Assembly (NCBI GenBank): GCA_035491895.1
Contig: DATJJY010000008.1
Coordinates: forward strand, 34,627-98,626
Source: DASTHG01 sp035491895
GTDB lineage: Bacteria > Gemmatimonadota > Gemmatimonadetes > Gemmatimonadales > GWC2-71-9
DNA: 64,000 nucleotides
Reading direction: 5' to 3'
Part shown: one piece after another, positions 29,191-37,227 of the stretch
Numbering within the stretch: position 1 is the stretch's first letter
Layout of the letters: each line of letters begins with the position of its first letter
The notes under the pieces: model-generated
What the model was told of the DNA's origin: nothing
Seen by the model: only the letters and a program-made list of their open reading frames with translations
Databases searched by the model: none
Made by a program: the position numbers and the translations under genes

Positions 29191-30848
29191 ACCGTCTGCA
29201 GGTACTGGTGGATCATGCTCACCGTCGCCGAGCCCTCGCCGACCGCTGCCGCACAGCGCTTGCCGGAGCCGTAGCGGGCGTCGCCGGCGCAGAATATTCC
29301 CGGCACGCTGGTCTCGAAGGGAAACGGATCGCGGGCCGGCGTCCACCCAGCGGGACGGTTCCCCGCGGTCATCAGGTCGCGGCCGGTCAGCACAAACCCC
29401 TGCGGGTCGCGCAGCACTACATCCGCGACCAGCGCGGTGCGCGGCGCCGCTCCGATGAAGATGAACATTCCCGCGGCGGGGAGCTCGCGTTGCGTGCCGG
29501 TCCCGCTGTCGCGCACCGTCACCGTCTCGAGCCGGCCGTTGCCCCGCACACCGACCACGCTCGTGTTCACCAGCACGTCCACGTTGGGGGTCTCGGCGAG
29601 CCGGTCGACGAGGTAGCGCGACATCGCGGCGGCGATATTCGGTCCCCGCACCAGCACCGTCACCTTGCGGGCATGCCGCGAGAAGAACATCGCTCCCTGG
29701 CCGGCGGAGTTCGCGCCGCCGACGATGAGGACGTCCTGGCCGCGGTAGGTCGCCGCCTCGGTGAGCGCCGCGCCATAGAATACGCCGGCGCCGAGCAGCG
29801 GCTCGATCCCGGGGACTTCGAGCCGGCGCACTTCCATACCGGGCGCGATCAACACGGCGTACCCGGTGAGCTCCGATCCATCGGACAGGATCACCTTGCG
29901 ATAGGGATCCTCGCGCCTGATCTGCACCGCTTCCTGAGGGGTGATGATCTCGGCATGGAAGCGCTTGGCCTGGTCCGCGGCGCGCCGCGCCAGGTCGTCC
30001 CCCCGTATCCCGCCCGGGAAGCCGAGATAATTCTCGATCTTCGAGCTGCTGCCGGCTTGTCCGCCGGGGGCACTGCGCTCCACGAGAATGGTCCGCAGTC
30101 CTTCCGAGGCGCCGTACACCGCGGCGGCGAGTCCCGCCGGCCCCGCGCCCACCACGATCAAGTCGTAGAACGGCTGCTTGGCCCGCGTCTGCATCCCGAC
30201 CTTCTCCGCCAGCTCGCGGGGAGTGGGTTGCACCAGCATCGTGCCGTCGGGGAACAGCACGATGGGGTCTCGCGTCACGCCGCCGCTCGCGCCCGACAGG
30301 AGCTCCCGCACCGTCGCATCGTTCTCCAGGTCGAGCCATTGGTATGGCACCAGGTTCGACGCGAGGAAATCCTTCACCGCGAAGCTCGATGGGGAGAGCA
30401 CGTTCCCCGCGACGCGAATGCCGTCGTAGGCGGGTCGCGCCCGGGCGAACCAGTCGGACAGGAGGTCTTCGAGGACCGGGAACAGGCGTTCGCTCGGCGG
30501 CTCCCACGGCTTGAGGAGGTAGTGATCGAGTCCGATGCGATTGATCGCCGCGATCGCCGTTTCGGTGTCGGCATAAGCGGTGAGCAGCACGCGGCGGGCG
30601 TCGGGATAGATCTTGATGGCTTCGACCAGAAACTCCGTTCCGGTCATCTGCGGCATGCGCTCGTCCACCAGGAAAAGCGCGACCTGGGCGCCGCGCTGCT
30701 TCAGCTGCCGCACCGCCTCGAGGCCCTGGGCGCCGGAGGACGCCTTCACCACGCGGTAATCGGTCCGGAAGTGGTGCCGCAGGTCGCGCTCGACGGCGTT
30801 CAGAACCTCGGGGTCATCGTCGACGGTCAGCAAGACGGGCTTGCTCAT
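29187..30848 (-). CDS. Response regulator fused to thioredoxin-reductase-like FAD/NAD(P) domain
   Basis: Residues 1-125 form a receiver ('LLTVDDDPEV', Asp in 'LFLVDERMPQMTG', Lys in 'LLKPW'). After a linker, residues about 225-553 form a thioredoxin-reductase-like flavoprotein with 'DLIVVGAGPAGLAAAVYGAS', 'APGGQAG', 'VLIVGGANSAGQGAMF' and 'GIFCAGDARYG'. The redox-active CxxC is absent: the site reads 'GVFYGAALTEA'. It likely senses flavin or NADPH state rather than reducing thioredoxin. It lies 21 nt after the peroxiredoxin gene. Confidence 0.92.
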   Translation of the reverse strand: MSKPVLLTVDDDPEVLNAVERDLRHHFRTDYRVVKASSGAQGLEAVRQLKQRGAQVALFLVDERMPQMTGTEFLVEAIKIYPDARRVLLTAYADTETAIAAINRIGLDHYLLKPWEPPSERLFPVLEDLLSDWFARARPAYDGIRVAGNVLSPSSFAVKDFLASNLVPYQWLDLENDATVRELLSGASGGVTRDPIVLFPDGTMLVQPTPRELAEKVGMQTRAKQPFYDLIVVGAGPAGLAAAVYGASEGLRTILVERSAPGGQAGSSSKIENYLGFPGGIRGDDLARRAADQAKRFHAEIITPQEAVQIRREDPYRKVILSDGSELTGYAVLIAPGMEVRRLEVPGIEPLLGAGVFYGAALTEAATYRGQDVLIVGGANSAGQGAMFFSRHARKVTVLVRGPNIAAAMSRYLVDRLAETPNVDVLVNTSVVGVRGNGRLETVTVRDSGTGTQRELPAAGMFIFIGAAPRTALVADVVLRDPQGFVLTGRDLMTAGNRPAGWTPARDPFPFETSVPGIFCAGDARYGSGKRCAAAVGEGSATVSMIHQYLQTV

Positions 30849-30869
30849 TGGTGGAGCCGACCGACGCCG

Positions 30870-31529
30870 TCAGCGCGGCTGCGGCACGATGCGGATATAG
30901 GGCTTCGGTTCCTTCCACCCGTTCGGATAGATCTTCTTGGCCTCATCGTTCGTCACCGATCCGGCGATGATGACGTCGTCGCCCTGGCGCCAGTTCACCG
31001 GCGTCGCCACCCGGTTCTTCGCGGTGAGCTGCAGCGAGTCGATGACCCGCAGGATCTCGTCGAAATTACGTCCCGTGGTCATCGGGTAGGCGATCATCAG
31101 CTTGATCTTCCGGTCGGGGCCGATGACGTAGACGGTGCGCACCGTCTGATTGTCGGCCGCGGTACGCCCATCGGCGCTTTCGCCGGCCGACGCGGGCAGC
31201 ATCTCGTACAGCTTGGAAATCTCGAGTGTCGGATCACCGATCATCGGAAAGTTGGGCTCGTGCCCCTGCGTCTCGGCGATGTCCTTCGACCAGGCGGCAT
31301 GCTTGTCGACCGGATCGACCGAAAGGCCGATGACCTTCACGTCGCGGCGGTCGAATTCGGGCTTGAGCTTCGCCATGTAGCCCAGCTCGGTGGTGCAGAC
31401 GGGAGTGAAGTCTTTGGGGTGCGAGAAGAGCACGCCCCACGAAGTGCCCAGCCATTGATGGAATCCGATGCGGCCCTGTGTCGTGTCGGCCTGGAAGTCC
31501 GGTGCGCTATCGCCGATTCGCAACGTCAT
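30870..31529 (-). CDS. 1-Cys peroxiredoxin (Prx6 type)
   Basis: The 219-residue protein has the Prx6 pattern: peroxidatic Cys in 'SHPKDFTPVCTTELG', 'VIGLSVDPVDKHAAW', and the long C-terminal domain ending 'IYPNGWKEPKPYIRIVPQPR'. It reduces peroxides using an unidentified thiol donor. Being just upstream of the redox two-component pair suggests shared peroxide or redox response. Confidence 0.93.
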   Translation of the reverse strand: MTLRIGDSAPDFQADTTQGRIGFHQWLGTSWGVLFSHPKDFTPVCTTELGYMAKLKPEFDRRDVKVIGLSVDPVDKHAAWSKDIAETQGHEPNFPMIGDPTLEISKLYEMLPASAGESADGRTAADNQTVRTVYVIGPDRKIKLMIAYPMTTGRNFDEILRVIDSLQLTAKNRVATPVNWRQGDDVIIAGSVTNDEAKKIYPNGWKEPKPYIRIVPQPR

Positions 31530-31562
31530 GCGTGCCTCTGTGCTGGGGTGTGAGTCAGACGG

Positions 31563-32018
31563 TCAACGGGTTTCGCTGCGCAACGTCTCCAGGGACGTGC
31601 GGAGCCATTCCTTGATCTCCGCCGAGGCGCAGAATGGCGCCTGCTCGCGCTCGGCCGCCGCCAGTACCTCGTCGTACGTCGCGCCCCTCTTCAGCCCTGC
31701 GTACAGGTAGGCGACGGCGGAGCCGCGCGGGCCCGTCCGGCACGACACGAGGGTCGGGCGCGGCAGCGTGTCGAGCGCAGCGATGTGCTGCCGCGCCAGC
31801 TCCACGCTCAGTACCCGCGGCGGATCGCTCACGACGCGGGCGCTCGAGGGGACGGCTGCCTGCACCTGAGCGTAGGACATTCCGCCGGGCATCGCGGCGA
31901 ACTCGTCGCCGACGAGATACAACCAGGACCGAAAGCCGCCCGCTTTGGCGTAGGCGCCGGGATCTTCGATCAGACCGCGGTTGTACGCGAGGTCTGCGGG
32001 CAACGCAAAGCCGGTCAT
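31563..32018 (-). CDS. DUF442/beta-lactamase-hydrolase-like phosphatase domain protein
   Basis: The 151-residue product shows 'RSWLYLVGDEF', an active-site-like loop 'VSCRTGPRGSAVAYLYA' (C-x5-R of dual-specificity phosphatase folds), and C-terminal helices. It resembles the DUF442 family associated with sulfide/persulfide metabolism and BLH proteins. A TATTTT box lies 6 nt upstream of the ATG. Confidence 0.72.
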   Translation of the reverse strand: MTGFALPADLAYNRGLIEDPGAYAKAGGFRSWLYLVGDEFAAMPGGMSYAQVQAAVPSSARVVSDPPRVLSVELARQHIAALDTLPRPTLVSCRTGPRGSAVAYLYAGLKRGATYDEVLAAAEREQAPFCASAEIKEWLRTSLETLRSETR

Positions 32019-32024
32019 CGCTCG

Positions 32025-32030
32025 AAAATA
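32025..32030 (-). promoter_or_regulatory. -10 box (TATTTT) 6 nt before the DUF442-like start
   Basis: TATTTT on the minus strand is followed after 6 nt by ATG 32018, with no ribosome binding site. This fits leaderless transcription. The -35 region is weak. Confidence 0.35.
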
Positions 32031-32057
32031 CCGCGAAATGGGGACCGGCGGTATGTC

Positions 32058-32468
32058 CTAGTGCAGCGCGATCACGATGACCGGGATCACGAGCAGTTTC
32101 ACCAGCCAGTCGCCGGCGTGGATCGCGGCCACCTTCCACGGGACGTTGTCCCACAGCACAGAGCCGGTGAGCAGGATCAACGGAAAGCCGATCCACAGCA
32201 TGAGGCCGGAGTGGATCCCGATCAGCCAGCTCGTGACGCCGAGCAGGCCCATGAGCCGCGCGATCACGAACGCGAGAACGCAGCAGCGCGCGAACTCGAT
32301 CACCAGCTTGCCCGCTGGCATCTTCGCGTTCTTCATGGCCGCCTCGGGGTCCAGGCCGCGCAACCGCATCCACGGCTTGAAGAACAGCAGTGGGCTATAC
32401 CACAGCCATCCCAGCACGAACACGGCGAGGGCCGCCATGAGCACCGCCAGATAATTCACGTGTCCCAT
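32058..32468 (-). CDS. DUF1761 family membrane protein
   Basis: The 136-residue protein (MGHVNYLAVLMAALAVFVLG...) has four predicted helices and the family opening 'VLGWLWYSPLLFFKPWMRLR'. It is probably an inner-membrane protein of unknown function. No obvious operon partner. Confidence 0.85.
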   Translation of the reverse strand: MGHVNYLAVLMAALAVFVLGWLWYSPLLFFKPWMRLRGLDPEAAMKNAKMPAGKLVIEFARCCVLAFVIARLMGLLGVTSWLIGIHSGLMLWIGFPLILLTGSVLWDNVPWKVAAIHAGDWLVKLLVIPVIVIALH

Positions 32469-32517
32469 CCCTCACCCTCCTCTGCTGCGGTGGAATTCGT
32501 TCCCGACGTTCTCCGGC

Positions 32518-33201
32518 CTAAGGTGCCGCGTCCGGCGACACGAGACAAGGCGAGGAGACGGCGACGGCGGAGCCGTCGGCGAGAAATACCGATACTGGCT
32601 GCCGCAGCGCGGACGCAAAATCGCGCCCGTAGACCCCCGCAAGATCTGCATCGATCCGGTGCGTATCGGCTGGTGCGACCATCCAGGGCGGACGGGTGAC
32701 CTGATATTCGAGCGTCGTACCGTCGCGTTGACGTGTGTACCCCCAGTAGTGCTCGGATATGAACTGCTCCAGAGAGCCATCGGCCGGTGGCGTGCCCGGC
32801 GGCGGCGCCTGCGCGGCGAGCGTATTCCACCGCCCCGCACGGCGCCAGCTATAGGACACGGCCAAGCGGGGGCCCGGTTGAATGACGCTGCGCATCGGGA
32901 GGGCGAGATACGGCTCGTTATAGAGGAGTCGAGCCACGGCGGCGACCGCCCGCCGCGGCACGATTTCGCGGATGAAGACGACACCGCGGCGTCGCTCGGA
33001 GTGCGTGTCACGCCGAACGTAGCAGCGCAGATTGACTTCGTCGAAATCCTGGTGGAGTGGAATGGGGATCCCGAGGATGCGGGTGCCCAGGAACCGAAAC
33101 GCCACGATACTGACGTAGGTCAGCCCGTTCCAGCTATCCAGCTCGGTACCGTCCGGCACGAGGGGCGAAAGCAGCGCGGGATCGACCTCGTAATTGAACA
33201 T
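32518..33201 (-). CDS. DUF2071 (YqjF-like) protein; N-terminus uncertain
   Basis: The frame encodes 'MFNYEVDPALLSPLVPDGTE', 'LDSWNGLTYVSIVAFRFLGT' and 'VFIREIVPRRAVAAVARLLY', the DUF2071 pattern. Family members normally have about 14 residues before this Met, and the same frame upstream reads 'LTQPFLTAAWRHLV', starting at CTG 33243. That CTG overlaps the stop of a 12-codon ORF (GTG 33278 to TGA, MTPLSDRIRAIA), which itself starts in a GTGA overlap with the previous gene. Either the gene starts at CTG or a base is missing and the product starts at 33278. Confidence 0.8.
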   Translation of the reverse strand: MFNYEVDPALLSPLVPDGTELDSWNGLTYVSIVAFRFLGTRILGIPIPLHQDFDEVNLRCYVRRDTHSERRRGVVFIREIVPRRAVAAVARLLYNEPYLALPMRSVIQPGPRLAVSYSWRRAGRWNTLAAQAPPPGTPPADGSLEQFISEHYWGYTRQRDGTTLEYQVTRPPWMVAPADTHRIDADLAGVYGRDFASALRQPVSVFLADGSAVAVSSPCLVSPDAAP

Positions 33202-33274
33202 GACGAGGTGGCGCCAGGCAGCGGTGAGGAAGGGTTGCGTCAGGCGATCGCGCGGATGCGGTCACTGAGGGGCG

Positions 33275-33697
33275 TCACGGCTCATCGCTCCGCCTCGCGA
33301 GCGACAGGCCCGCCGCAAGCGCCAGCGCGACCAGATACGCCGGCACCCCGGTGAGGATCGGCCACGCCGCGAGAGCGACGGCGAAGGCTCCGCGGAAGCT
33401 CGCCGTGGCCACCGCATGCGCCGTAGCCGCGGCCGCGAGGCCGAAGGCTCCCAAGGCGGCGGCCAGTGCGGCGTGGAGGGCGGTGGTGCGCGGCGGGCTG
33501 CGCAGCCGCGCGTGCTCGTATCCGACATGTGCCGCGAACAGGGCCGCGCTGATCACCCAGGCGGCCCGTCGCCAGGCTACGACCGCCTGTCCGGCCAGCG
33601 CTGCGAAGACGATACCGATGAGCAAATAGAGGAGGCCCACGAGGAGTACGGCTCCGAGTCCCGGTGGACGGCGCGAGGCATCCATGCGTGCGGTCAC
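33275..33697 (-). CDS. Small polytopic membrane protein
   Basis: The 140-residue product has about four hydrophobic helices ('LGAVLLVGLLYLLIGIVFAA', 'AAWVISAALFAAHVGYEHAR', 'ILTGVPAYLVALALAAGLSL') and a basic end. No family recognised. A downstream ATG at 33685 could be the start. Confidence 0.65.
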   Translation of the reverse strand: MTARMDASRRPPGLGAVLLVGLLYLLIGIVFAALAGQAVVAWRRAAWVISAALFAAHVGYEHARLRSPPRTTALHAALAAALGAFGLAAAATAHAVATASFRGAFAVALAAWPILTGVPAYLVALALAAGLSLARRSDEP

Positions 33698-33706
33698 CGG
33701 TTCTCG

Positions 33707-34051
33707 CTAGCGCTGCGGTCCCACCCGCTGCGCGTCCTTTCCCTGAGCGAGCACGCGTTCGACGAAGTCCACGCGCTCCTGCGTCTCGCTCAGCTCCTGC
33801 CGCAGTCTCATCACTTCGGCTTGGAGCGCTTCGAACCCCTCCTGGAGCTGCTCGGTCGCGCCGGCGTCAAGCTCGAGTTGTGCGCTCCCGGACCTGCTCC
33901 GCCCCAGGCGCTGGGCCCACAGCCCGAACCCAAGCGCGAGCACCGCATGAATCGAGATATGGGCGGGCCCCACGGCGAACCCGGCGCTGACGAGGTTGAT
34001 GACGGTCGCGGCGACGGCGATCGGGTACCAGACCTTCGGGTTCAAGGCCAT
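33707..34051 (-). CDS. Two-helix membrane protein with C-terminal coiled coil
   Basis: The 114-residue product has two N-terminal helices (MALNPKVWYPIAVAATVINL; 'ISIHAVLALGFGLWA') then a charged coiled coil containing 'ELSETQERVDFVERVLAQ'. The same motif occurs in the small gene at 38604. It directly follows the PAS gene with no gap. Function unknown. Confidence 0.65.
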   Translation of the reverse strand: MALNPKVWYPIAVAATVINLVSAGFAVGPAHISIHAVLALGFGLWAQRLGRSRSGSAQLELDAGATEQLQEGFEALQAEVMRLRQELSETQERVDFVERVLAQGKDAQRVGPQR

Positions 34052-34612
34052 TCAAGGTCTCTTTTTGCCCCCGCGGCTCTTCTCGGCGAACAATTTGTGA
34101 CCGGTCTTGGCGTCCAGCACTTCGTACGCGCCCAGCACGCCGATGACTCCCGCGGACGTCCGGATCGGGGCCTTGCCTACCCGAACCCAGGTGATCACCC
34201 CCGACGCCTCGCGCTGCCGCTCCACGATGTCCAGCCGCGCCTGGCCGGATTTGACGACCGCCTCGTCGTCGGCCCGGTACTTCGCCGCTTGGTGCACCCA
34301 GGGGAGCCGCCGGTCGAAGTCGTCGTGACCGATCATGTCGGAGACGGTGAGCCCGGCATCCCGCGCAAAATGCTCGTTGCATCCGCCGAACTTGTAGTCG
34401 GGGAGCAGCTTCCAGAAGATTCGAACGGTTTTCGTGGAGCTCGTAGCGGCCCGAACATATTGCTGGAGCTCGCGCTCCAGGGCCTCGGCGGATGCCGAGG
34501 CCCAGCCCTTCGCGTGCGTCGCCATCTCAGGATGGAGATCGGGCCACGAAGCAACGATGACCTGCTGATACGCCGCCAGGACCCCTCTTGCCTGCTCGGC
34601 ACTCATGCCCAT
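34052..34612 (-). CDS. PAS domain protein
   Basis: From ATG 34612 the 186-residue protein has an N-terminal helical part and a PAS fold: 'FGGCNEHFARDAGLTVSDMI', 'GHDDFDRRLPWVHQAAKYRA', and the conserved end 'VRVGKAPIRTSAGVIGVLGA'. No output domain is attached, so it may act as a free sensor or as a partner for a kinase elsewhere. Confidence 0.78.
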   Translation of the reverse strand: MGMSAEQARGVLAAYQQVIVASWPDLHPEMATHAKGWASASAEALERELQQYVRAATSSTKTVRIFWKLLPDYKFGGCNEHFARDAGLTVSDMIGHDDFDRRLPWVHQAAKYRADDEAVVKSGQARLDIVERQREASGVITWVRVGKAPIRTSAGVIGVLGAYEVLDAKTGHKLFAEKSRGGKKRP

Positions 34613-34639
34613 GGTGTTGCGCCCCTCCCGCAGCCGGCT

Positions 34640-34672
34640 GACGTGTGGCGCATAAGGTGTGCGATTAGATGG
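34640..34672. repeat. attC-like repeat copy C (degenerate)
   Basis: The plus strand holds GCTGAC, then GCGCATAAGGTGTGCG and GCGACAATCAAGA. It is similar in order and sequence to the copy at 39872-39920. It lies between two minus-strand genes; nearby is also a GTTTCGACAGGCTCAGGT motif found widely in bacteria. Confidence 0.3.
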
Positions 34673-34727
34673 CGACAATCAAGAAAGACGCTGAAACAAG
34701 CCTCCAAGACGCTCGGTTTCGACAGGC

Positions 34728-35009
34728 TCAGGTCCCCAGGCGTCGTATCAGGCGGACCATGAACCGAAGGACGGCAGTCATGCCGAGTATGAACAGGGTC
34801 CAGACGAGGGCCGACACCCCCACCATGGTCGCCTGGTAGCCGAACCCACCGAGCGCGTGGTGTGTCTCGAACAGCCACGCCTGCACCAGGTACCCCGGCG
34901 CGATCACGATATACGCCGGGATGTTGTTCATGTGTGTCAGGGCAACGGCGGCAGCGATCCCGGTGAGCGCCAGCAGCGTCAACGCGAGGCCCGCCAATCG
35001 TCCCCTCAA
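34728..35009 (-). CDS. Small membrane protein
   Basis: The 93-residue product reads MRGRLAGLALTLLALTGIAA... with three predicted helices and a basic C-terminus (RFMVRLIRRLGT). The likely start is TTG 35009. It follows the lipoprotein gene by 12 nt. No family recognised. Confidence 0.6.
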   Translation of the reverse strand: MRGRLAGLALTLLALTGIAAAVALTHMNNIPAYIVIAPGYLVQAWLFETHHALGGFGYQATMVGVSALVWTLFILGMTAVLRFMVRLIRRLGT

Positions 35010-35021
35010 CGCCAGGGGTCC

Positions 35022-35462
35022 CTAGGGGGTTGGATGGAAGTTGCGCACGTAGAGGTGAAAACCACCGGCCGTACGATCTGTCATGTCTCCCCGTGCATCG
35101 GTGGGGTAATGCCACCGCTTGTCGTAGTGGACTCTGGTCCACGTGTGCGGTCGCTGTGCGAACAAGGCGATGCCGTCGAACATCTGGGAGATGGTCGGGT
35201 GCAGTCGGAGCGATGCCGGATCGCTGACGATTGCTGACGAGTCGAGCGGCTGCGCGGCGACGACCGAATCGTGCTGGACGGTGACACGCCACCAGTCACC
35301 GGAGCCGGGGCACACGCAGTTCCGCTGGTACTCGAAGACATACGAATCGGGATGGTCGCTCTGCCAGGCGAGCCGAGCGTCCTCGAGCTTGGGTCCACAG
35401 GCGGAGAGCGCGAGGAGCGCGATAGCCACGCGACCCGTGATGGTCTTCTCGTGTCGGTTCAA
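35022..35462 (-). CDS. Hypothetical lipoprotein
   Basis: From TTG 35462 the 146-residue product has a lipoprotein signal (MNRHEKTITGRVAIALLALS-AC-GPK). The mature part includes 'DSYVFEYQRNCVCPGSGDWW', giving a Cys-x-Cys pair, and 'ISQMFDGIALFAQRP'. The start overlaps the AP2-like stop in TTGA. The fold resembles small DUF6174-like lipoproteins, but I am not certain. Confidence 0.62.
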   Translation of the reverse strand: MNRHEKTITGRVAIALLALSACGPKLEDARLAWQSDHPDSYVFEYQRNCVCPGSGDWWRVTVQHDSVVAAQPLDSSAIVSDPASLRLHPTISQMFDGIALFAQRPHTWTRVHYDKRWHYPTDARGDMTDRTAGGFHLYVRNFHPTP

Positions 35463-35722
35463 GCGGCGCGAGACATGCGCCGCGCCTTCTTCTTGGTGCG
35501 CGGGCGTTGGACCAGCGCCAGATATGCTTTCGCCGCCTGCAATGCGCGGCGCTTCCCTCCGTGGGAATGGTCCCCGAAAAACTTCCGGTGCCGTGGTCCA
35601 TACTTCCCATCGGCGCGCTCGCCGAACTGGCTGCGCACGAACCATCCATGGGTTCGGGTCGATGGCTGATCGATGCGACTGATGCCGGGTCGTCGAACGC
35701 GGCGCGAAGCGGATCGTCTCAT
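35459..35722 (-). CDS. AP2/ERF-domain-like small DNA-binding protein
   Basis: The 87-residue product contains 'ISRIDQPSTRTHGWFVRSQF', 'GPRHRKFFGDHSHGGKRRAL' and 'QAAKAYLAL', the bacterial AP2-like pattern seen in mobile-element and endonuclease-associated proteins, which binds DNA. The tail is strongly basic (RPRTKKKARRMSRAA). Function unknown. It lies just downstream of the best attC-like site. Confidence 0.6.
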   Translation of the reverse strand: MRRSASRRVRRPGISRIDQPSTRTHGWFVRSQFGERADGKYGPRHRKFFGDHSHGGKRRALQAAKAYLALVQRPRTKKKARRMSRAA

Positions 35723-35761
35723 CTCGAGCTCGAGGTAGTGGTGTGGGCGACAGGCGGTAGA

Positions 35762-35843
35762 GCCGCCTAACGAATTGCTGCATAAGCTGCGGCGAGCGGG
35801 GCCACCGGCGCAAGGGCGGTACCGAACGGCATTGTCAGACGGC
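35762..35843. repeat. Candidate attC-like site (copy A)
   Basis: Outer ends GCCGCCTAAC (35762-35771) and GTCAGACGGC (35834-35843) form a 10-bp inverted repeat with two G-T mismatches, matching R''/R'-like core sites (RYYYAAC/GTTRRRY). GAATTGCTGCATAAGCTG follows the first arm. The 82-bp element begins one base after the stop of the minus-strand gene at 35845, the position attC sites hold in cassettes. Confidence 0.42.
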
Positions 35844-35844
35844 G

Positions 35845-36240
35845 CTACGGCTCCGTCACGTGGACGTGTCCGTTCTTGTTGCTCAGCTTCAGGAAGGTAC
35901 TGTCGCCTCGCGCCACTATCTGCGCGTAGGTTGGGTCGGACTGGCCACCCAGCACCAGGCCCGCGCCGTCCTCCGTGGCCGCGATCTTCACGTTGGGGTG
36001 ACCGGCGGAATTTCGCAGGCGCAGCAGCACCGTCTCCGGATATCCCGTCGAATCTGCCGGGATGACCGCGATACTGGCACGGACCTGCCCGCGGTCATCC
36101 ACAATCTCCAATGCGCGTCCCCGCAGCACTGGGGACACTCCCGGAGCGGCGACCGCGGGCCGGGCCCGACTGAGCACTATCGAACCGGTGAGGGCGAGGT
36201 TCAGCCCCGTCAGAGCGACCACAAGGCGCTGGGCAGTCAT
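35845..36240 (-). CDS. Membrane-anchored or secreted hypothetical protein
   Basis: The 131-residue product has an N-terminal hydrophobic segment (MTAQRLVVALTGLNLALTGS) and an extracytoplasmic domain with 'VLRGRALEIVDDRGQVRASI' and 'GGQSDPTYAQIVARGDSTFL'. It resembles short bacterial proteins of unknown function. It is followed immediately by the attC-like site. Confidence 0.65.
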   Translation of the reverse strand: MTAQRLVVALTGLNLALTGSIVLSRARPAVAAPGVSPVLRGRALEIVDDRGQVRASIAVIPADSTGYPETVLLRLRNSAGHPNVKIAATEDGAGLVLGGQSDPTYAQIVARGDSTFLKLSNKNGHVHVTEP

Positions 36241-36417
36241 CGGGCGTATTCCTTCGACAAGGGTCGAGAGGTCACTGGGAACGGCATAGCGGTTGGATGC
36301 CGGCAGCGATGCGAGCGTTTGCCTGGGGGGTTACCTCACCGACTCAATCGCAGCGTGGCGAGCACGCGATTGAGCGCTGTGGCCATGGGAGCGCGAGCCC
36401 GAACGGATTGCATGAAT
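36241..36417. other. Non-coding gap with a perfect 9-bp inverted repeat
   Basis: CTCAATCGC (from about 36351) and GCGATTGAG (ending about 36375) can form a hairpin downstream of the frameshifted gene, perhaps a terminator. No ORF looks coding here. Confidence 0.35.
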
Positions 36418-36740
36418 CTAGACGGCGCGCCACCACTCGGCGAAACTACGCCGCGGAACGGGCGCTCGGCGCCAGTTGAGCCAGACGAACAGCGGGATGC
36501 TGAAAGCGAGAGTGCCAAGCAGCGAGAAAGCGATGAACCAGTGCCACTTGACCGGGCCGAGCGGCCACGGGCAAAGAGATACGCGAGCAGGAAGGTGGAC
36601 ATCAGTAAGTCGAGAAAGAACGCGAGGGCCATCTTGTCGGCCAGCGCCGCGGCGACGGAGGTGTAGTCGTTGAGCATCCAGTAGAGAAAGAGTCCGCCGG
36701 GAGCGAGCAGGCCGATGAGTGCCAGGAAGACGAGTCGCAT
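36418..36740 (-). pseudogene. DUF2834-like membrane protein with a one-base frameshift
   Basis: From ATG 36740 the frame reads MRLVFLALIGLLAPGGLFLY..., 'LDLLMSTFLLAYLFARG', then turns into a Ser/Arg-rich tail. One frame over, the same DNA continues 'PLGPVKWHWFIAFSLLGTLA' and 'FSIPLFVWLNW' to a stop at 36418, which is clearly the right continuation. Adding one base at the GG near 36563-36568 (probably GGG) restores a 107-residue three-helix DUF2834-type protein. Real decay or a homopolymer error. Confidence 0.65.
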
Positions 36741-36786
36741 GTTCGCTGCCTCCAGCCGGCAGTGCCGGGGCAAGGGTGCACGGCGC

Positions 36787-37224
36787 TCACCGCAGGTCGT
36801 TGTAGAAGTTAGGCTGCCCACGGAATTGAAGCGGGGCGTGAACGAGAAGCTCGACACAGAGGAAAATGGGGCCCCCGAGCCACCAGGGCGGCAGGCGCAT
36901 CGCGTGCGTGCCCAAAGACAGAATCGTGATTCGGGCGCCAACCATCAGGAGAGTCCCCCCGGCGATCCAAGTGAACACGCGAGCGAGGACTTGCGTCGAG
37001 CGGCCTGAAGACAGTCGGGGACGGAGCCAGTTGAGAAAGAAGAGCTCCACCCAATGGCCGCCGAATGAAAACCACAATGCGAACGCCGTCCACTGGGGCA
37101 AGGTTGCGAGCTGACCCTGGACGATTGCAGCGACGCATCCGACCGCGAGCCCGACGAGCCCGGTTCGTACCAGAGTGACGCGCAAGGGCTCCTGGAATGG
37201 TCGCCAGGTCACCGGGGCAGGCAT
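36787..37224 (-). CDS. Polytopic membrane protein
   Basis: The 145-residue product has four hydrophobic segments ('LVRTGLVGLAVGCVAAIVQG', 'FTWIAGGTLLMVGARITILS', 'PPWWLGGPIFLCVELLVHAP') and Arg-rich loops. No family recognised. It follows the nucleotidyltransferase gene by 3 nt, so both are likely on one mRNA. Confidence 0.65.
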   Translation of the reverse strand: MPAPVTWRPFQEPLRVTLVRTGLVGLAVGCVAAIVQGQLATLPQWTAFALWFSFGGHWVELFFLNWLRPRLSSGRSTQVLARVFTWIAGGTLLMVGARITILSLGTHAMRLPPWWLGGPIFLCVELLVHAPLQFRGQPNFYNDLR

Positions 37225-37227
37225 GCG

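Noticed and set aside
28911..31553. 880-codon plus-strand frame opposite the redox module
   Set aside because: Antisense shadow of three well-supported genes.
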